This document shows positions 22,019-37,000 of a stretch of DNA of 64,000 bases, piece by piece. The position numbers were made by a program, and so were the translations under genes. A model generated the notes under the pieces. The model saw nothing but the letters and a program-made list of their open reading frames with translations, searched no databases and was not told the DNA's origin. The stretch comes from Sebastes aleutianus (lineage: Eukaryota; Chordata; Actinopteri; Perciformes; Sebastidae): contig CAKAKS010000067.1 in assembly GCA_916700875.1 (NCBI GenBank), forward strand, positions 965,409 to 1,029,408, read 5' to 3'. How positions within the stretch are numbered: position 1 is the first letter of the stretch; each line of letters begins with the position of its first letter.

Positions 22019-25000
22019 GCTCCTACTCTATCAGCTGACTGTGGGTGGTTCACTCTTAAATAACCACACGGATTCTGCCACGCTCTTCCTGAGTCAATCA
22101 TAAATGGTAAATGTAAATGGTTGCATGACTTGCATTTACATAGGGCTTTTTTTTAGTCTTCCGATGAAACAGTGTCGAATTTAGCTGAGGTGTTGTCAAA
22201 TTTTAGTAATTCTAAAATTATTGTAATTGGTGATTTGATTTGAGACTGGCTTAGTGACAAATCTGAGAGTTTCAAGCTGGCCTGTAACTCTTTAAATATA
22301 GTACAATTTATTGATAGCCCTACCAGAAACAATCCACTTAAGCCAGACAGTGACACTTTGTTAGGTGTCATGTTTACCAACAGGGCTCACAAGTACATAG
22401 CCATTGGAGTGTTTGCTAATGACATGAGTGAGCACTGTGTAATTAGCTGTGTGAGAAACACCAAAACATTCAAATCCAATGGTGTTACTATTTTGAGACG
22501 TAGTTTTAAACACTTTACTGAACAGACCTTTCAACATGACCTGGCTGGCTGAACTGGGATCAAATTATACTGTTTCCTAATGTTGACGAGGCTGCTGCTT
22601 TTTTTCAACAACAGTTTTTATTGGTAGCTTACAAACATGCTCCTTTTAAAAAGTTCAGAATCAATAACAGAGACAATCCGTGGTTCTCCAAGGAACTTCC
22701 CCAGCTCATACACTGTAGAAATAAACAGTGGTCCCTAGCAAGGAAGACCAAAAGTGATGAAGATTAGCAATGCTTCAGAACCTTGAGAAATAAGTGTAGT
22801 ATTGCCATTAGGAAGTCAAAATCAAATTATTATCTTGCCTTGACAAATGACTGTTTCACCAACCATTAAAAATTCTGGAAGACTATCAAAGTATTACAGG
22901 AACAAAAAAGTTTCAGTTTTTCCACCGGAATTGAAAAGAGGAAATACCTCATCAGACAAACGTGATATGTTGAATGCCTTTAACAGTCATTTTGAGAAGG
23001 CAGGTCGTATTTTTGACAGCAGTATCCCTCAACCCCAGCTGTATCTTCAGAGTGTTTCACACCATCAAGTATGCCCTGGTCCTCTTCTCATTCATTTGAT
23101 TTGAAAGCCTTCCAAGTCACTGACGTTCTCAATGCATTAAATACAATCGACCCCAAAAAGGCACCCGAGCCCGATGGCTTGGACCCCTACCTGTTAAAGG
23201 CCGCTGCATTGGTTATTGCGGAGCCCCTTACCCACATTTTTAAAATGTCTATTGGTTTTAATCAGGTTCCAGTTACTTGGAAGCAAGCTTATGTGTCGCC
23301 CCTTTTTAAAGCTGGCAACCGATCTGACATGAACAACTACAGGCCTATTTCCAATCTCTCTGTCCTCTCAAAATATTGGAAACATTAGTCGCTACCCAAC
23401 TGAAATCCCACATGAAATCATACAATATTTTAAATGACATGCAATGTGGGTTCCGTTCGAGGCATAGCACAGTAACCACCACTCTGTAGGTCATGGATGA
23501 CATCAAAGAGGCTATGGACAACAAACTGACATGTGTGTCGCTGTTCATCAATCTTACTAAGACTTCCAATACTGTGGACCACCCTTTACTCATTAACACC
23601 TTGCAGAATGCCGGCATTGGATGTAAAGCGGCAAAGTGATTCCACAGTTATCTGACTAATCATTCTCAGATTGTTAAACACGGCAACATCATGTCTGACC
23701 TGGTCAATCGTCCGAAGGGTGTTCCGCAAGGATCTGTCTTAGGACCCTTGCTTTTTCTAGTTTATATTAATAACATCTGTGAGAAACTCAGTTTCTGCAA
23801 GTACCATCTCTATGCAGATGACACAGTCATGTACTCCTGCACCCCCACCGCAGAGACAGCATTTTCTAATCTGCAGACTGACCCTCTTGTTTCACTGCTC
23901 AGGCAGCCTCATCTGCTACTGCAGGCTACAAACGATCAAACTCGCAGTCTTCGGTTAAATACAGCAAACATCACGCACGATTCCTGTCTCATATGCTCAG
24001 GCTCATGCCTCATCAGCGTCTTCATCACCGTCCGGCTTCCTCATCGCAGCCGCCTCGACGCTATATTCATTCCACCTCAAGCCGCTCTTCATCTCAACTG
24101 ACCTCAGAGTCTCCAGTCTGCAGTTTGGACACTTCAGTCCAGTAGACAGCAGCTTCACTCCTGAATCCTTCAGATTTAAGTTGTCAGTCAGGTCCAGCTC
24201 TCTCAGATGGGAGGGGTTGGACTTCAGAGCTGAGGCCACAACTTCACAGTGAGTATCTGAGATCCAACAGTCAGAAAGTCTGTCATGACACAAAAATCAT
24301 AAAATATGTTATTATGAAAGAGGACAGTTTATATTTACTTCATGCATTTGATGACTATACAGTTTGATATATACTTCTTTGATTAACATTTGCTCTTCAC
24401 ATTAGTGGTTTAGCTAATATTATGTCACTGTTTGACATGAAACAATAATTCTCATCACTCTCTCTCAAACCTGACTTTTAATCTTTGTTTTTCTTTAATC
24501 TTGCAGATGAAGAGAGAGAACATGTAGTTACATTGAGGCTTCCATAATGTCCAATCTGTCAGTGTGATCTGATCCCAGGTCTGTCTCCACAAAGTTAGCA
24601 TGAGGCCTTCTTGATTAGAAAACCGAAGTGATAATAATACAGTTGATACAGTTGACCTATCATGGCATGACATGGCAGAGCTGGTCTCATTCATTCATTA
24701 TCCGTAACCGCTTATCCTATAAAGGGTTGGACAGGTCGCCAGACTATTGCAGGGCTAACACATAGAGACAGACAACCATCCACACTCACATTTACACCTA
24801 CGCGCAATTTAGAGTCATCAGTTAACCTAACCCGCATGTCTTTGGACGAAACTGGAGTACCCGGAGAAAACCCACGCTAAGACGGGGCACAGAAGAGCCA
24901 CAAGCCGGATTCGAACCTACGACCCTCTTGCTGTGAGGCAACAGTGCTAACCACTGCAGCCCAGAGCTGGTCAAAAAGAAAACTAAACCTGCAGCAATAT

Positions 25001-28000
25001 GGCAACATTTTGGATTTGAAGCTAACGAGAGAGATGAGACGAAAAACACACGAGGTAAGGTGTAATGTGGTGCCGCTTCTTCTTCGTTAGTGTTTATTGG
25101 CGGTTGGCAAAACAGCTTAGAGGTGCATTACTGCCACCAAGTGGACTGGAGTCGCTCCACTCTCATTCATGGGCTCTCTGCGGCGGCTGAGTCAAGTGCG
25201 ACACCTAGTGGTAAAATTCGGTCCACCAGTCCGGTCCGGTCCAGTGGCTTGATATCAAACCGGTTTGAAATATTTCACACTGGCACAACCCAAGCTAATG
25301 CTAATGTTAAAACTTTAGATTGATGTTGTTGTGCAACTGACATTACTGAATCACTTCACTGACTTGATGAATATTCTCCACTTGTGCTACCAAATCACTG
25401 TTAGCGTAGCATTCAACATTACCCCATACTTGTCACTTGTGGCCACAGTGGCTGCTTCAGCTAAAGTTACATACTCAGTCAATAATAATAATAATAATAA
25501 TAAAAAGAACAACATTAATGAGAAGAATCAATCTATACAGCACTTTTCAAAAACAAGTGCTTCAAAGACATAAAAACAGAATATATACAGAGCAGTTACA
25601 AAATAGAATAAATACAGTGGAAATCAGTGTGGAGGCAACAGAAATTAGTTTTTGGTCCAGGTTCTTTAAAGGTGCAACATGTAAGATCTGGCCAGAATTT
25701 TAGTTTAAAACATTAAATAATTAACTAATTTTATCAAAAGAATATGAAAAAGTAACAGTTTTTACGTTATGCCAAATATATCAATGTATTGTGCTGCAGA
25801 GATATCTACTGCCAACCAGCAAGGTCCAGCCCTGACTTTCTTGTAGTACTAGCCTACTTGTACCTCGAGATGCGATAGTGAGTCTGTGAGTAAGCTGTGA
25901 CCTGTCTGTGTTTTTCCCCCGTGAGTAAGGCGGTATTTCCCCAGTGTCAGACTTGATACTAACAAATAACACTTGTTAGTATGAAGTTAGTTATTAAAAT
26001 ATAAAGTTCTTATAAGTGTTCTGTGTGTTTCTTACATAAATATGTCAGTTGTATTTTGTCACAGATGACGTACCCCAAGTTAGCAGTTAGCTCAAATTCA
26101 GCCAGTGCAAACCCCAGCACCAGGGCTCTGATCCCAGGACTGCCTCGACTCCCCGCCGGATCAGCAAACGTTCTGTTGCTGCCGTTACACTGCTTAGACC
26201 CAGCGCTCCACCAGCCAGCTGATCTTTAGTTTTTTTTCATTTGTTTTTACCAGGTTCACATGTCGTCTCCATCAGCCAGAAAGATAAATAAGAAAAAACT
26301 GTAAAATCTAACAATTATTAGAAATAAATAGAATAAGTGTTCATTAACTTGACAGCTAGAAACACAACCTACTGAAACATTTTTTAACTCAACATTTGAA
26401 ACAGCTCAAGAACATCTGTGATAAAATACAACTGACATATTTATGTAATAAACACGCGGAACACTTATAGTTTTTATAGTTTGTATATTTGAGGAACTAA
26501 ACTAGTTATCTAAACTGATCTATAAAGTTAATCACATCTGGACTTACTCAGCTTTTCTGCAGTTCCTCACAGCTGGAATCAGTCTCAGTCGTCCCTCGTC
26601 TGTTGTGTTGTACTTCTTCAGGTCCAACTCATCCAGAACCTCCTCTGACATCTGCAGCATGTAGGCCAGAGCTGAGCAGTGGATCTCTGAGAGTTTCTTC
26701 TCTGATCTGTTCTCTGACTTCAGGAACTCTTGGATCTCCCGATGTACCGAGTGGTCGTTCATCTCCGTCAGACAGTGGAAGATGTTGATGCTTTTGTCAG
26801 GAGAGGTTTTGGTCTTCTTCTCCTTCAGGTTTTTGATGGCTCTCTGGATGATTTCTGGACTGTTGTCTGTCTGACCCAGCAGACCTCCTAAGAGTCTCTG
26901 GTTGGACTCCAGAGAGAGGCCATGAAGAAAGCGAACAAACAAGTTCAGGTGGCCATTTTTACTCCTCAGAGATTTCATTATGACTCTCTTCAGGAAGTCA
27001 TCAAGGGTTGAACGAACATATTTATTTCCCAGGAAGGCCTCCAGTACCTCTGTGTTGCTGTTTGTGTAACAGTGGAACATGTAGACTGCAGCCAGAAACT
27101 CCTGAATGCTTAGATGAACAAAGCAGTAGACTGTTTTCTGGAAGATCACACCCTCTCTTTTGAAGATCTCTGTACAAACTCCTGAGTACACCGAGGCCTC
27201 TGTGACATCCAGACCACACCGCTCCAGGTCTTCTTGGTAGAACATGATGTTTCCTTTCTCCAGATGTTCAAACGCCAGCCTCCCCAGCTTCAGAAGAACT
27301 TCCCCGTCAGCCTCCGTCAGCTCCTGTGGACCCGTCTCATGTTCCTCACCGTACTTCTGCTTCTTCCTCTTTGTCTGAACCAACAGGAAGTGTGAGTACA
27401 TGTCAGTCAGGGTCTTGGGCAGCTCTCCTCTCTGGTCTGTAGTCAACATGTGGTCCAGAACTGTAGCAGTGATCCAGCAGAAAACTGGGATTAGACACAT
27501 GATGTGGAGGCTCCTGGATGTCTTGATGTGTGAGATGATTCTGCTGGACAGCTCTTCATCACTGACTCTCCTCCTGAAGTACTCCTCCTTCTGGGCGTCA
27601 GTGAAGCCTCGTACTTCTGTTACCCTGTCAACACATGCAGGAGGGATCTGATTGGCTGCTGCAGGTCGGGAAGTTATCCAGACGAGAGCTGAGGGAAGCA
27701 GATTCCCCTCGATGAGGTTTGTCAACAGCACGTTGACTGATGACTTCTGGGTGACATCAGACACAACCTTCTTGTTCTTGAAATCCAGTGAAAGTCTGCT
27801 TTCATCCAGGCCGTCAAAGATGAACAGAACTTTGCAGACAGCGAGCTTCTCTGCTGTGACCTTCTGTAATGCTGGATGGAAAACACGGAGCAGCATGAGA
27901 AGACTGTACTGCTCATCTCTGATCAAGTTCAGCTCCCTGAACGAAAGCAGAACCACCAGACTGACATCTTGGTTTTCCAAGCCCTCTGCCCAGTCCAGAG

Positions 28001-31000
28001 TGAACTTCTGCACTGAGAAGGTTTTTCCAACGCCAGCGACGCCGTTCGTCAGAACGACTCTGATGTGTCCCCGTTGGTCAGGTAAGGCTTTAAAGATGTC
28101 CTGGCACTTGATTGGAGCGTCATGGAGGGTCTTCTTCTTGGAAGCTGTCTCAAGCTGCCTCACCTCATGTTGGGTATTAACCTCTTCACTCTGTCCCTCT
28201 GTGATGTAGAGCTCAGTGTAAATCCTGTTGAGGAGGGTTCCACTTCCTGTTTCATCAGTTCCTTCAGTCACACATTCACATCTCCTCCTCAGACTGATCT
28301 TATGATCATCTACAACTTCCTGCAGACCACTATCTGCTGAAAGAGAGAGACAAGTTTTGAGACAAAATAAAGGAAAATTTGACAATCTGCTTATTATTTT
28401 CATTTCCAATATGAAAGTGATCAATATAAAGTAAATAAAAAAAGAAGTAAAGGTTAAACAATCCAGTTTTTGTGGAAGCATCAGAAATGCTCCTTTTTCT
28501 CTCAGTACATGTTTGATTGACAGCCGAGGAGCCTCAGCTGTCCGTCTGCAGCCCTTCATCTAAACAGCTCACAGTGGCTGTTCCTTCCTCCCTGTAATAT
28601 TTAAAATTGATCCACTCATTCATCATATAATGCAGAATATGTTCATATCTTGTTGTGTAGACCTGTTTTAATTGAGTAGCACCAATAACAAAAGCTGGGT
28701 TTCCACCAAAGGTTCCTGGGACTTCTTAGTCCTAATACTTTTAAGGAACTAAAATGTTCCTGACTGTTACTGCCTTGCATCTCAGCTAGTGCTTGTTAAA
28801 AGTTTGACAGCAATCTTAGTTTGTAAACCTGTGTTTACATTTACTGGCTCTTTCTTTTATGCCCACTAGAGCCACTCGGTGGTATTGTAGCTACCCCCAT
28901 AGTGTAGGCCACTACATTGTTTGTAAGGATAGTGTACCTGCCAAGCCATACTACAAGGTGTCTGCCAACGCAACACCATAGCCAACAACATTGTTTTTTG
29001 TACTAGACATTCTGTTTATCTCACCCTCCATTCTAAGCACAACAATGGAGAACCCCTGTGTAGAGCTTTTTATTTCTTGACTGGCACAGAGTCTAATCCC
29101 TGGCTGCCCTGAAATCATCAGCAGGTTGAGTTTCAGTGAGTGCAGGAAAGAAATAGAATCGCTACTCACTGACAGGTGTGATGCACAGACCGCATCTAAC
29201 AACTCATTGTTAAAATGTTTGCTTCTGATTTTCCACAAGCAAACCAGCCTTGCCTTTCAGAGCAAAGGAGGAAAAAGGAGGTAGATAGCCTAAGAACGCA
29301 AAATGCTCATCTCCTCCATGAAGTTCAGACAGCAAACAAGAAAATGATGTGTCACTTAGACGGCATGCATTCAGCAGAGTTAGATCTTTGCTCACACAAA
29401 GAGAAATTGTTAGGGCTTATATTAGAATGTCTTTCCCCAGCACAGTCGTTCAGCCAATGTGATTCTGGTTACTCAGATTCACACTGCTCACTTGATGAGA
29501 GGTCAGCTACTCAACCTCCACTGAGAGACAGAGCTAACAGCTACCTGGCTTCCCATTTTTCTGACACAGACAGTGAGGAGATATGTAGTTTATCTACTAG
29601 AAGATATCCTGCCCCATGTTCTTCTCAGCCACTGAGAAATTACACTTTCATCCGTGCTCCTCCTTCCGAAGGTTCAAAAAGGCTTTTTTCCCATAGACTT
29701 ACATCGGGAAAGAGACGTCTGTAACTCAGCAGATAATTTTTTGGGTGGGTAAATCAACTCCCCAGTACGAACACTCTAATAGTCCTTACTTAAATCATGA
29801 GGCCCTAAAAGTTGTAAAACGTACTAATAGCCGAATCATTTCCCTTCCTCATGTGAATGACACCCAGACCACGACGACAGCGCAAGCCGTGAACACGGCT
29901 TGAAGTTGGGACCCTGTGACCGAGACATGTGACCGAGCAGACGCTACTGCGCATGTTCTATAGGCCCAATAGATGCTGAAGATTGTCGGATGAACCGGAT
30001 ACTTTTCCAGTCGGAAGTTAGGGTTAGAACCATTTTGGCTTCATGTGCCACTGAGCAACTTTCATAGGAATGAGCGGAAACCCGCCTCCAACGCTGTATC
30101 CAGTTCTCTTAATACATCCATAACAGTAGTCCAGAACGGACAAACAAAACCCTCTCTCTCTCTCTTGCTTCAACACTCACTTACCACTTACCACACACTG
30201 ATTCTCCTCCAGATGGCTCTAGAGAGGAACATTTCAGATTACCTGCCTCATGCATTACTGTCAGGATATAGGGACCGTTTTATAAAGGTAACTTTTTTTA
30301 ATCATATTTGCTCCATTTCTACCCACTGCTGCTTTAAGTCTTGTTTATACTTGCGCGAGGCACTGCTGCGCGGACCTACATGACGTTTATGCTCAACGCG
30401 TTGTACGTTGCAGTATTTTCCAAAACGCAAAAGGGCATACAAACAAAATATTCTGTTTAGAAGCAAGAAATCAACGAGTGTTACCGGCAAAACGCCATAA
30501 ACCATACTCCTCAATGTTGGGGAGGAATTGTAATTAACTGTGATCTCATATCTCATATTCATGAACGTCATTTTATCACCTTTATACAATCCCTTTAAAG
30601 AAAAAAGTCAAGTATTAAATGTATTATAACAATTTTTTATATTATATTTCTAGTACATATATACATATTTATATGGTATTATTACACCTCCGCTGCCGGC
30701 TCAGCGGCGGAGCAACTCTGTCCCCCCATTCCGTCCCTGTACCTTTCATACAGAACAACGAAGCAGAATAATGGCGCAACAGTCCTGCCTTGAACAGGCA
30801 GTGTGATAGGGGGTAATGTGACTGTCTGTCTATGATAGAACATTGATGTTACTGCTTTACACAGTTTAATAGTTTTCTGTCTCCATCTATGCAGATTGAG
30901 AGCAAACAGCATGCTGATTGGTTAATGAAGGGGTCAGCAACCTGCAGCTCTTTAGCCCCTCTCCAGTGGCTCCCTGTGGCTTTGACAAAAAATAATATGG

Positions 31001-34000
31001 AAATGAATAACAGTTATTTTTTAACATATTCATTTTTGTTTATCATTGTTGTAGTGATTCTTACATTCTCCATCTGTAAAAATGTGTAGCCTAGCCTATG
31101 CATTTTGCCGACCTCAATAGCGGTGGCTATAGTCTTGAGTTTCCCTAGCTAAGCTAGCAAAAAAGAAAAGTCTCAGAAGAAAATAGAGAATTTAAAGAGG
31201 ACTTGCAATGCTTATTTTTGGTCAGTTTGCCCACTGTGTTTGGTCAACTGAACTAAACTCTTTGGACTACGCTCCAGCACCGCTTTAACTAGCTTAGTTT
31301 GAGGGCGTGACAAACTGGCTGTTATGCAAATGTGTTACTTGGTGACATCACCACATTACGGAAGAAAAGGATTCAAGGACTTCAAGCGAGATGTTTCAGG
31401 AGCAGTGTTTCTGTGGGGGAGAGTAACTCCCTTTGGCGTGGACTTTGGGCTTTGTAACTTTGCCTTTTACATGCACAAAAACTATATAACACACTGAAGG
31501 AAAGGGAAAATGTACAAAAGTTCAATAGGTCCCCTTTAATAGTGCATAGACAGATTTGTTTGCTTTCAGTGCCAATGCTGCTGGCTTACCGGTGTGCTTG
31601 ATCTGCGGCGAGAAATTAGCAAACAACAAAAAAAGTAACTAAAAGACATTTAAAGAACAAGGGAATTGCATTTGCTGAAAAGCCAGCAGAGCTTCCAGCC
31701 AAATCTCCTGAGACATTTCTTCAGTGTCCTGCGTCTCATTTGGTTGCTCACTGCATTAAGCTTTGTTTATACTCACACAAGACACCGTGGCGCAGGCCTC
31801 CGTAGATGGCGCTCACGCTACAAGCAAACACAGAGGCGTTTATGCTCAGCGTGTTGTTCGTTGCAGTATGCTCTGAAGCCCCACGAGGCGTACAAACTAA
31901 ATATTCTCTGGTTAAGTAAGAAGTCAACGAGTGGCACCGGAAAGGAAAGTAGGTTGCATGACAACAGTAGTAAACACTAAACACCGACGTATGTACTGCC
32001 AAACATTGCATTTGTGTCCTGTATTTATTACTGTAGCTTACCTCCAAGTCTAAATGACTATCTGTCTCTCTCGGTGCTTCCCCTCGGGTCGCCACTCTTT
32101 CCATGAGACCTTTTTTTTAGCTTTAACAAAACAATCTCTCATATTCTTTCACAGCCTGCGCCAAAAAGACGCCTTTGCCCGGTGTGTTTTTTGCTATTTA
32201 ATGACATGTGACTGTCCCTGTGGTCCCTCAATGAACAGCTTTAGAGATATCTGTATAGGCCGAGCTGCTTGGCCAGGTTTTTTTGCACCAAAAATGGCTC
32301 TTTTGATAGTAAAGGTTGCTGAGCCCTGGGTTAATGCCAAGACAAGGGGGAACCAAAGGGTTCAGATTTTCTCTCAAAAGAGAACACCGGACAGGTGATA
32401 CAAAGCACATATGTTGGAGCAGAAAAAACATGCAGTTAAATTCCAGGTTGACCTAAAATGTAATGATATTTATAATGATGTTAAATGGTCGGGCTGTATG
32501 ACACAACACATGTCACTGTATTAAAACAACAAGTAGTGTTTTCAGACATGGAGATGTCATCAGACAGATAGTCTTACTTTGTACAGTGCTGGTCTGACTG
32601 GCTGTCTGCAGTCCAGGTCTTGTTCTGGATCTTTCTCCACACTGGGGACAGGAGGAGTCTCCTGACTGGTCCCAGAATGAGGTGATGCACTGTTTGCAGA
32701 AACTGTGTCCACAGCTGGTAGAGACTGGATCCTTCAGGACGTCCTGACACAAAGCACAGCAGGACAGCTGCTCCTCCACAGAAACATCACTCCTCTTCCT
32801 CTTCCTGTAAGACATGTCTTTATAACTAAAATGCTTAGTTGGTTGGCCGACACTGTCTCAAAGCTCAGATAGTGTTGTTACTTTTCTGTTTGAATTCAGC
32901 ATTCAGTCTGTGATGACAGTGTTCCTTTTATTTCAACTCTCCTGCTTTCATTAACACTAATTAGCTGAATTTCCTATCTGGCTGTCTTATCCCCCTTATT
33001 CTCAGGTGTTACTGTAGACATGATTATGTTTGTAACTTCCGGTGAAGTAGCGGAAGTAGCAGTACGCTAGTTAGTTCCATTGGCTAACCATAGCGGCTAA
33101 CCACCAACGGCCCTTCTTTTGAAAAGTAATTAACCTTCATTTTACAAAATCCTGCTTTATCTTTAACAGACATTTAACTAACTTTAAATTGGCATTTTCT
33201 AAAATGTCATTGCAGAGCTGTGGTACGGTGTTCCGTACACGTTACGCCCGTCAGCGCCACGCCAGGCAGCACTCCTATGTCGTTAATAGCCAGACAAGAA
33301 TATCCATTAGACAGTCTACACTTTGACTGATGTCTTTTGGACCAGAGTTTTTGAGAAAAGTGGGGAAAAGTAACGCCTCTGCCTGTGTAGGTAGATCATA
33401 AAGCTTAATGGTGTTCCATACAGAGCGCATAACATGATTTCAACGACGATTAATGAAAATTTGAAACATCAAAATATTCAATTGATGTAATTAATACTAA
33501 CTTTATTTACTTTTTATTAAATAGCGCTGCTGCAACATCAATATTGGGCACAGGATTACATGCAAACAGCGTCTGTATTGACAGAGTTGCTGCGACAGTG
33601 CCAAGTAGTCAGTGAGCACCATTGATGTTAAAAAACTCCCATTTTAAAGCATTTATTCAACAAAGGGTGATATATTTAACAACGTGTGATAGGAGAATAA
33701 TCATTTCATACAGACTACAGTTCTGTGAGAAGCATGAATTAAGTTGAAATGTACATTTTCGCTGCTCAAGTCATCTCCCCTCTCAAGCTGCAGTCGGGAC
33801 TGGAGGTTCCCCTCCGGGTTTGTGGGCGTACCCATGGGTGCACCTCACAAACTGACTGAAATCTCTCAGGAACTAATGGTGGAGGTCTCTGACTGGTCGG
33901 GAATGAAAGAGGGGGAACTGAAGATGACACGCATATAAATGTTATGCACGATCTGGAAGTATTTATTCAGTGATAGGTGGAAAAATGTCATCTGTACAGA

Positions 34001-37000
34001 ACATGGTTAGTGTACAGAATAAAAATAGTTAGTGTAGGTTAGTTGGGCTATAAAGAGCAGCGGAGAAGAGACGTCGGGTTCTTAAAAGGACCGACAGCTG
34101 TGTCAGGAGAACATCAGCTATGATTTCATGTGTAGGGAGGACTCAGCATTGTAGCGTTGGTTTAATGACAGCCAGTTACTTTCACTATTTCCTGTACAGT
34201 TTAAAATTTAAGGCAGTTTATGGCACGGAGTGCAGGGAGCATTAGAAAATTAAACCTTGTTACTGTGGAAGTCCTGAAATGCCTCAGAGCTTTTCAGATT
34301 GTTCATCGCTTCACCGTCTGTAGCAACGGAGTCAATAATGTAGCTAAATATGCTAGTCTACGTTATCTGAGGCCACTTCTTCAGGTCGTCCTCCATCCCT
34401 CCATAGTAGAAAGCAGAGCTGTGATCACATTATCCTGTTTGAGCTGTAATAGGTGGTGTTCACACATGTTTTACTAGATTTATTAATACAACCGCTCTAG
34501 GAGAGATGATCAGCGTAGCGTTACCGTGGAAACGATTCAGTGACACGACGCGCCAGAAGTTAGGGACATAATTCACGCAAGGCATCATGGGGGCTAGGAA
34601 CAAAGTGGATTAACCTCTTCACAATCCGACGGCCGCTATTCTGTCTTTCAGAGGCTGTAGCAGGCTCAGTTTTCAAGATACTGGTAACATATGAAACTAG
34701 AAAACCTAAGGTATTGATTGTTACCAACCATGTCATACTAACTTGTTGGGAAGAATGCTCTGACCTCCAGATATGTGAATGAAAAATGGGTTCTCTGGGT
34801 ACCCACGAGTCTCACCTTTACAGACAAGCCCACTTTATGATAATCACATGCAGTTTGGGGGCAAGTCATAGTCAAGTCAGCACACTGACACACTGACAGC
34901 TGTTGTTGCACGTTGGGTTTCAGAGGGGTCCCGCCTCCGTGGTCGTCCTCCAGAGGGGTCCCGCTTCCGTAGTCGTCCTTCAGAGGGGTCGCACTGTCGC
35001 CGTTGCCTGAGTTTTCCTGCCCCATCCCTGTTCGGCTAGAGACGTCAACCCCAGCGAATCAGAGTCTCTACTGCCCAGTGGCCCAGCCAACTTCAAGCCA
35101 GTTCCTGTGACGGGGGTCCCAGACAACTTCAAGACAGTTCCTGTGTCGGGGGTCCCAGACAACTTCAAGACAGTTCCTGTGTCAGGGGTCCCAGACAACT
35201 TCAAGACAGTTCCTGTGTCGGGGGTCTCAACACTTGCTCCCCGTGTTCAGTCGGCAGTCCGGCCGACATCTGTCTCAGCTGGTCCGCAGTAGCCCCAAGT
35301 CCCTGCCTGGCTCCTCACTGGACCAACCTACCTCCAGAGGGGTCCCGCCTCCATGGCCGTCCTCCAGTGGGGTCCTGCCTCCGTGGTCGTCCTCCAGAGG
35401 GGTCCCGCCTCCAGGGCTGTCCTCCAGAGGGGTTTCCTAAGGTCCTGCCTTTGCCGACGCCCTCCTGATCAGTTTCTCCTGTCTGTCCTGCCCCCAGGCC
35501 ATCCCGAGTTTTCCTGCCCCGTTCCTGTTCAGCGCCCAGGCCGCTTTCCCCTTAATCCCTCCTCTGGACTCCCTCCACCCACCCTGCTGGACTTCAAAGT
35601 CTCTGTTTTAGAGACGTTTGGGATCCGACTCTTGAGAGGGACTTGGTCTTGGGTTTTGGTTGTAGTTTGTTTCCTGTTTTATTTTGTAGGTTCAACACTT
35701 TCTACAGCTACTTCACAGTAAAAGTCCTCCATTAAAGAGAGCTGATTATACCCTTACCAATCTCACGGTCACTTTGGGCAGCTTAGCTTGAGTAAGTTAG
35801 GTTTGAACTGAGGTTAAAAGTGGTTTAAATTTTTTAGCACACAGTATGGGAACTGAACTGAAGCCGTAATATTGCTCTCTTCAAAGCCACCAGACTCCAC
35901 TAACAGAAGCAGTAATTTTACTTCCCAGAACACGGGAGTATACATACAACCCCACTTCAAAAAAAGCTGTTATAACAGCTGATTTTAGGAGAAGTCAAAT
36001 CAACACTGATGATTCTGTTAGGTTCTTTTGTGTTTGCTCTCTCTCTCTCTCTCTCTCTCCCCTCTCTGTCCTTTTCTCCTGGCAGGGCATGTGTGTGGCA
36101 GGGGGTGTGGCTGGATCCTCCCATGGCAGCAACGAGGCACACCAGGTTTCTATCAGCTCATCAACCTCACCATAAAAGCCTGGTCTTCACTCCACTACGC
36201 TGCCAGATAATTCCTTCTCGTTCGGTTAGCCTGTGTGCCTCGCTGTTTCGCCAGCTTCTGTGTCTTCAGTGACTGAGTTTTTGACATGTGCTCATCCCTC
36301 GTGATTCCTCCATGAGTCAGCCAGCTTCCTGCCTCCACTTCCTGTGTTTCTTTTTGGTTGGAAAATAAACTCTTTTCATTTTTACTTAACTGTCTCTGCT
36401 TTGGGGTTCAAACAAAACCTAAACCTCACAACAGTATTTTGAAGACAAATTTGAGAAAATGAATTACACATTTGAAGCACATTCTTTCAGATTTTGAATA
36501 GTTGTAAATCTTTACAGCGACTTCAATGTTCGGGCAAAAATATTTATATTTTCTTGAAGTGTAAATTGTGAAATGGAGTTTGAGGAAGCACCAACTCCCT
36601 CACTAAGTGTTTGGTTAAGCCAAATGGGGTTGATCACAGTTTTCTTTGTTTTCTTATGTGTGTAGTTAAGGGGTTAATTGACTGACGGAGACTGAGTGGC
36701 TCCAAGTGTAATCAGGTGTGCTATAATTGCCCAGGCTCTCACTGCAGGTGTCTCCAGTCTGAGCTAATAGCAGTACTCGCCTGATAGGCCTGTTGGAGCT
36801 GGAAGGGCGGGCTGTTGGGTTATATTAGGGTGTGTGAAAGCAGAGTTTTGGGAGAGTGGTAAAAAGAGCAGCACCAGGCATGTGGTGAGCAGTGTAATTA
36901 AATGCAGAGGATTTTTCCCTCCATGTGTTTTGACCTTTGCTTGATGGAATTTTTACAGACTGAAAATGAAAGTCTGCCTTATTTTTCAAGCATACTTACC

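Noticed and set aside
36010..36425. Possible solo LTR (tgttagg start, cctcacaaca end, internal AATAAA)
   Set aside because: No matching short duplication flanks it and no retroelement coding sequence is nearby.
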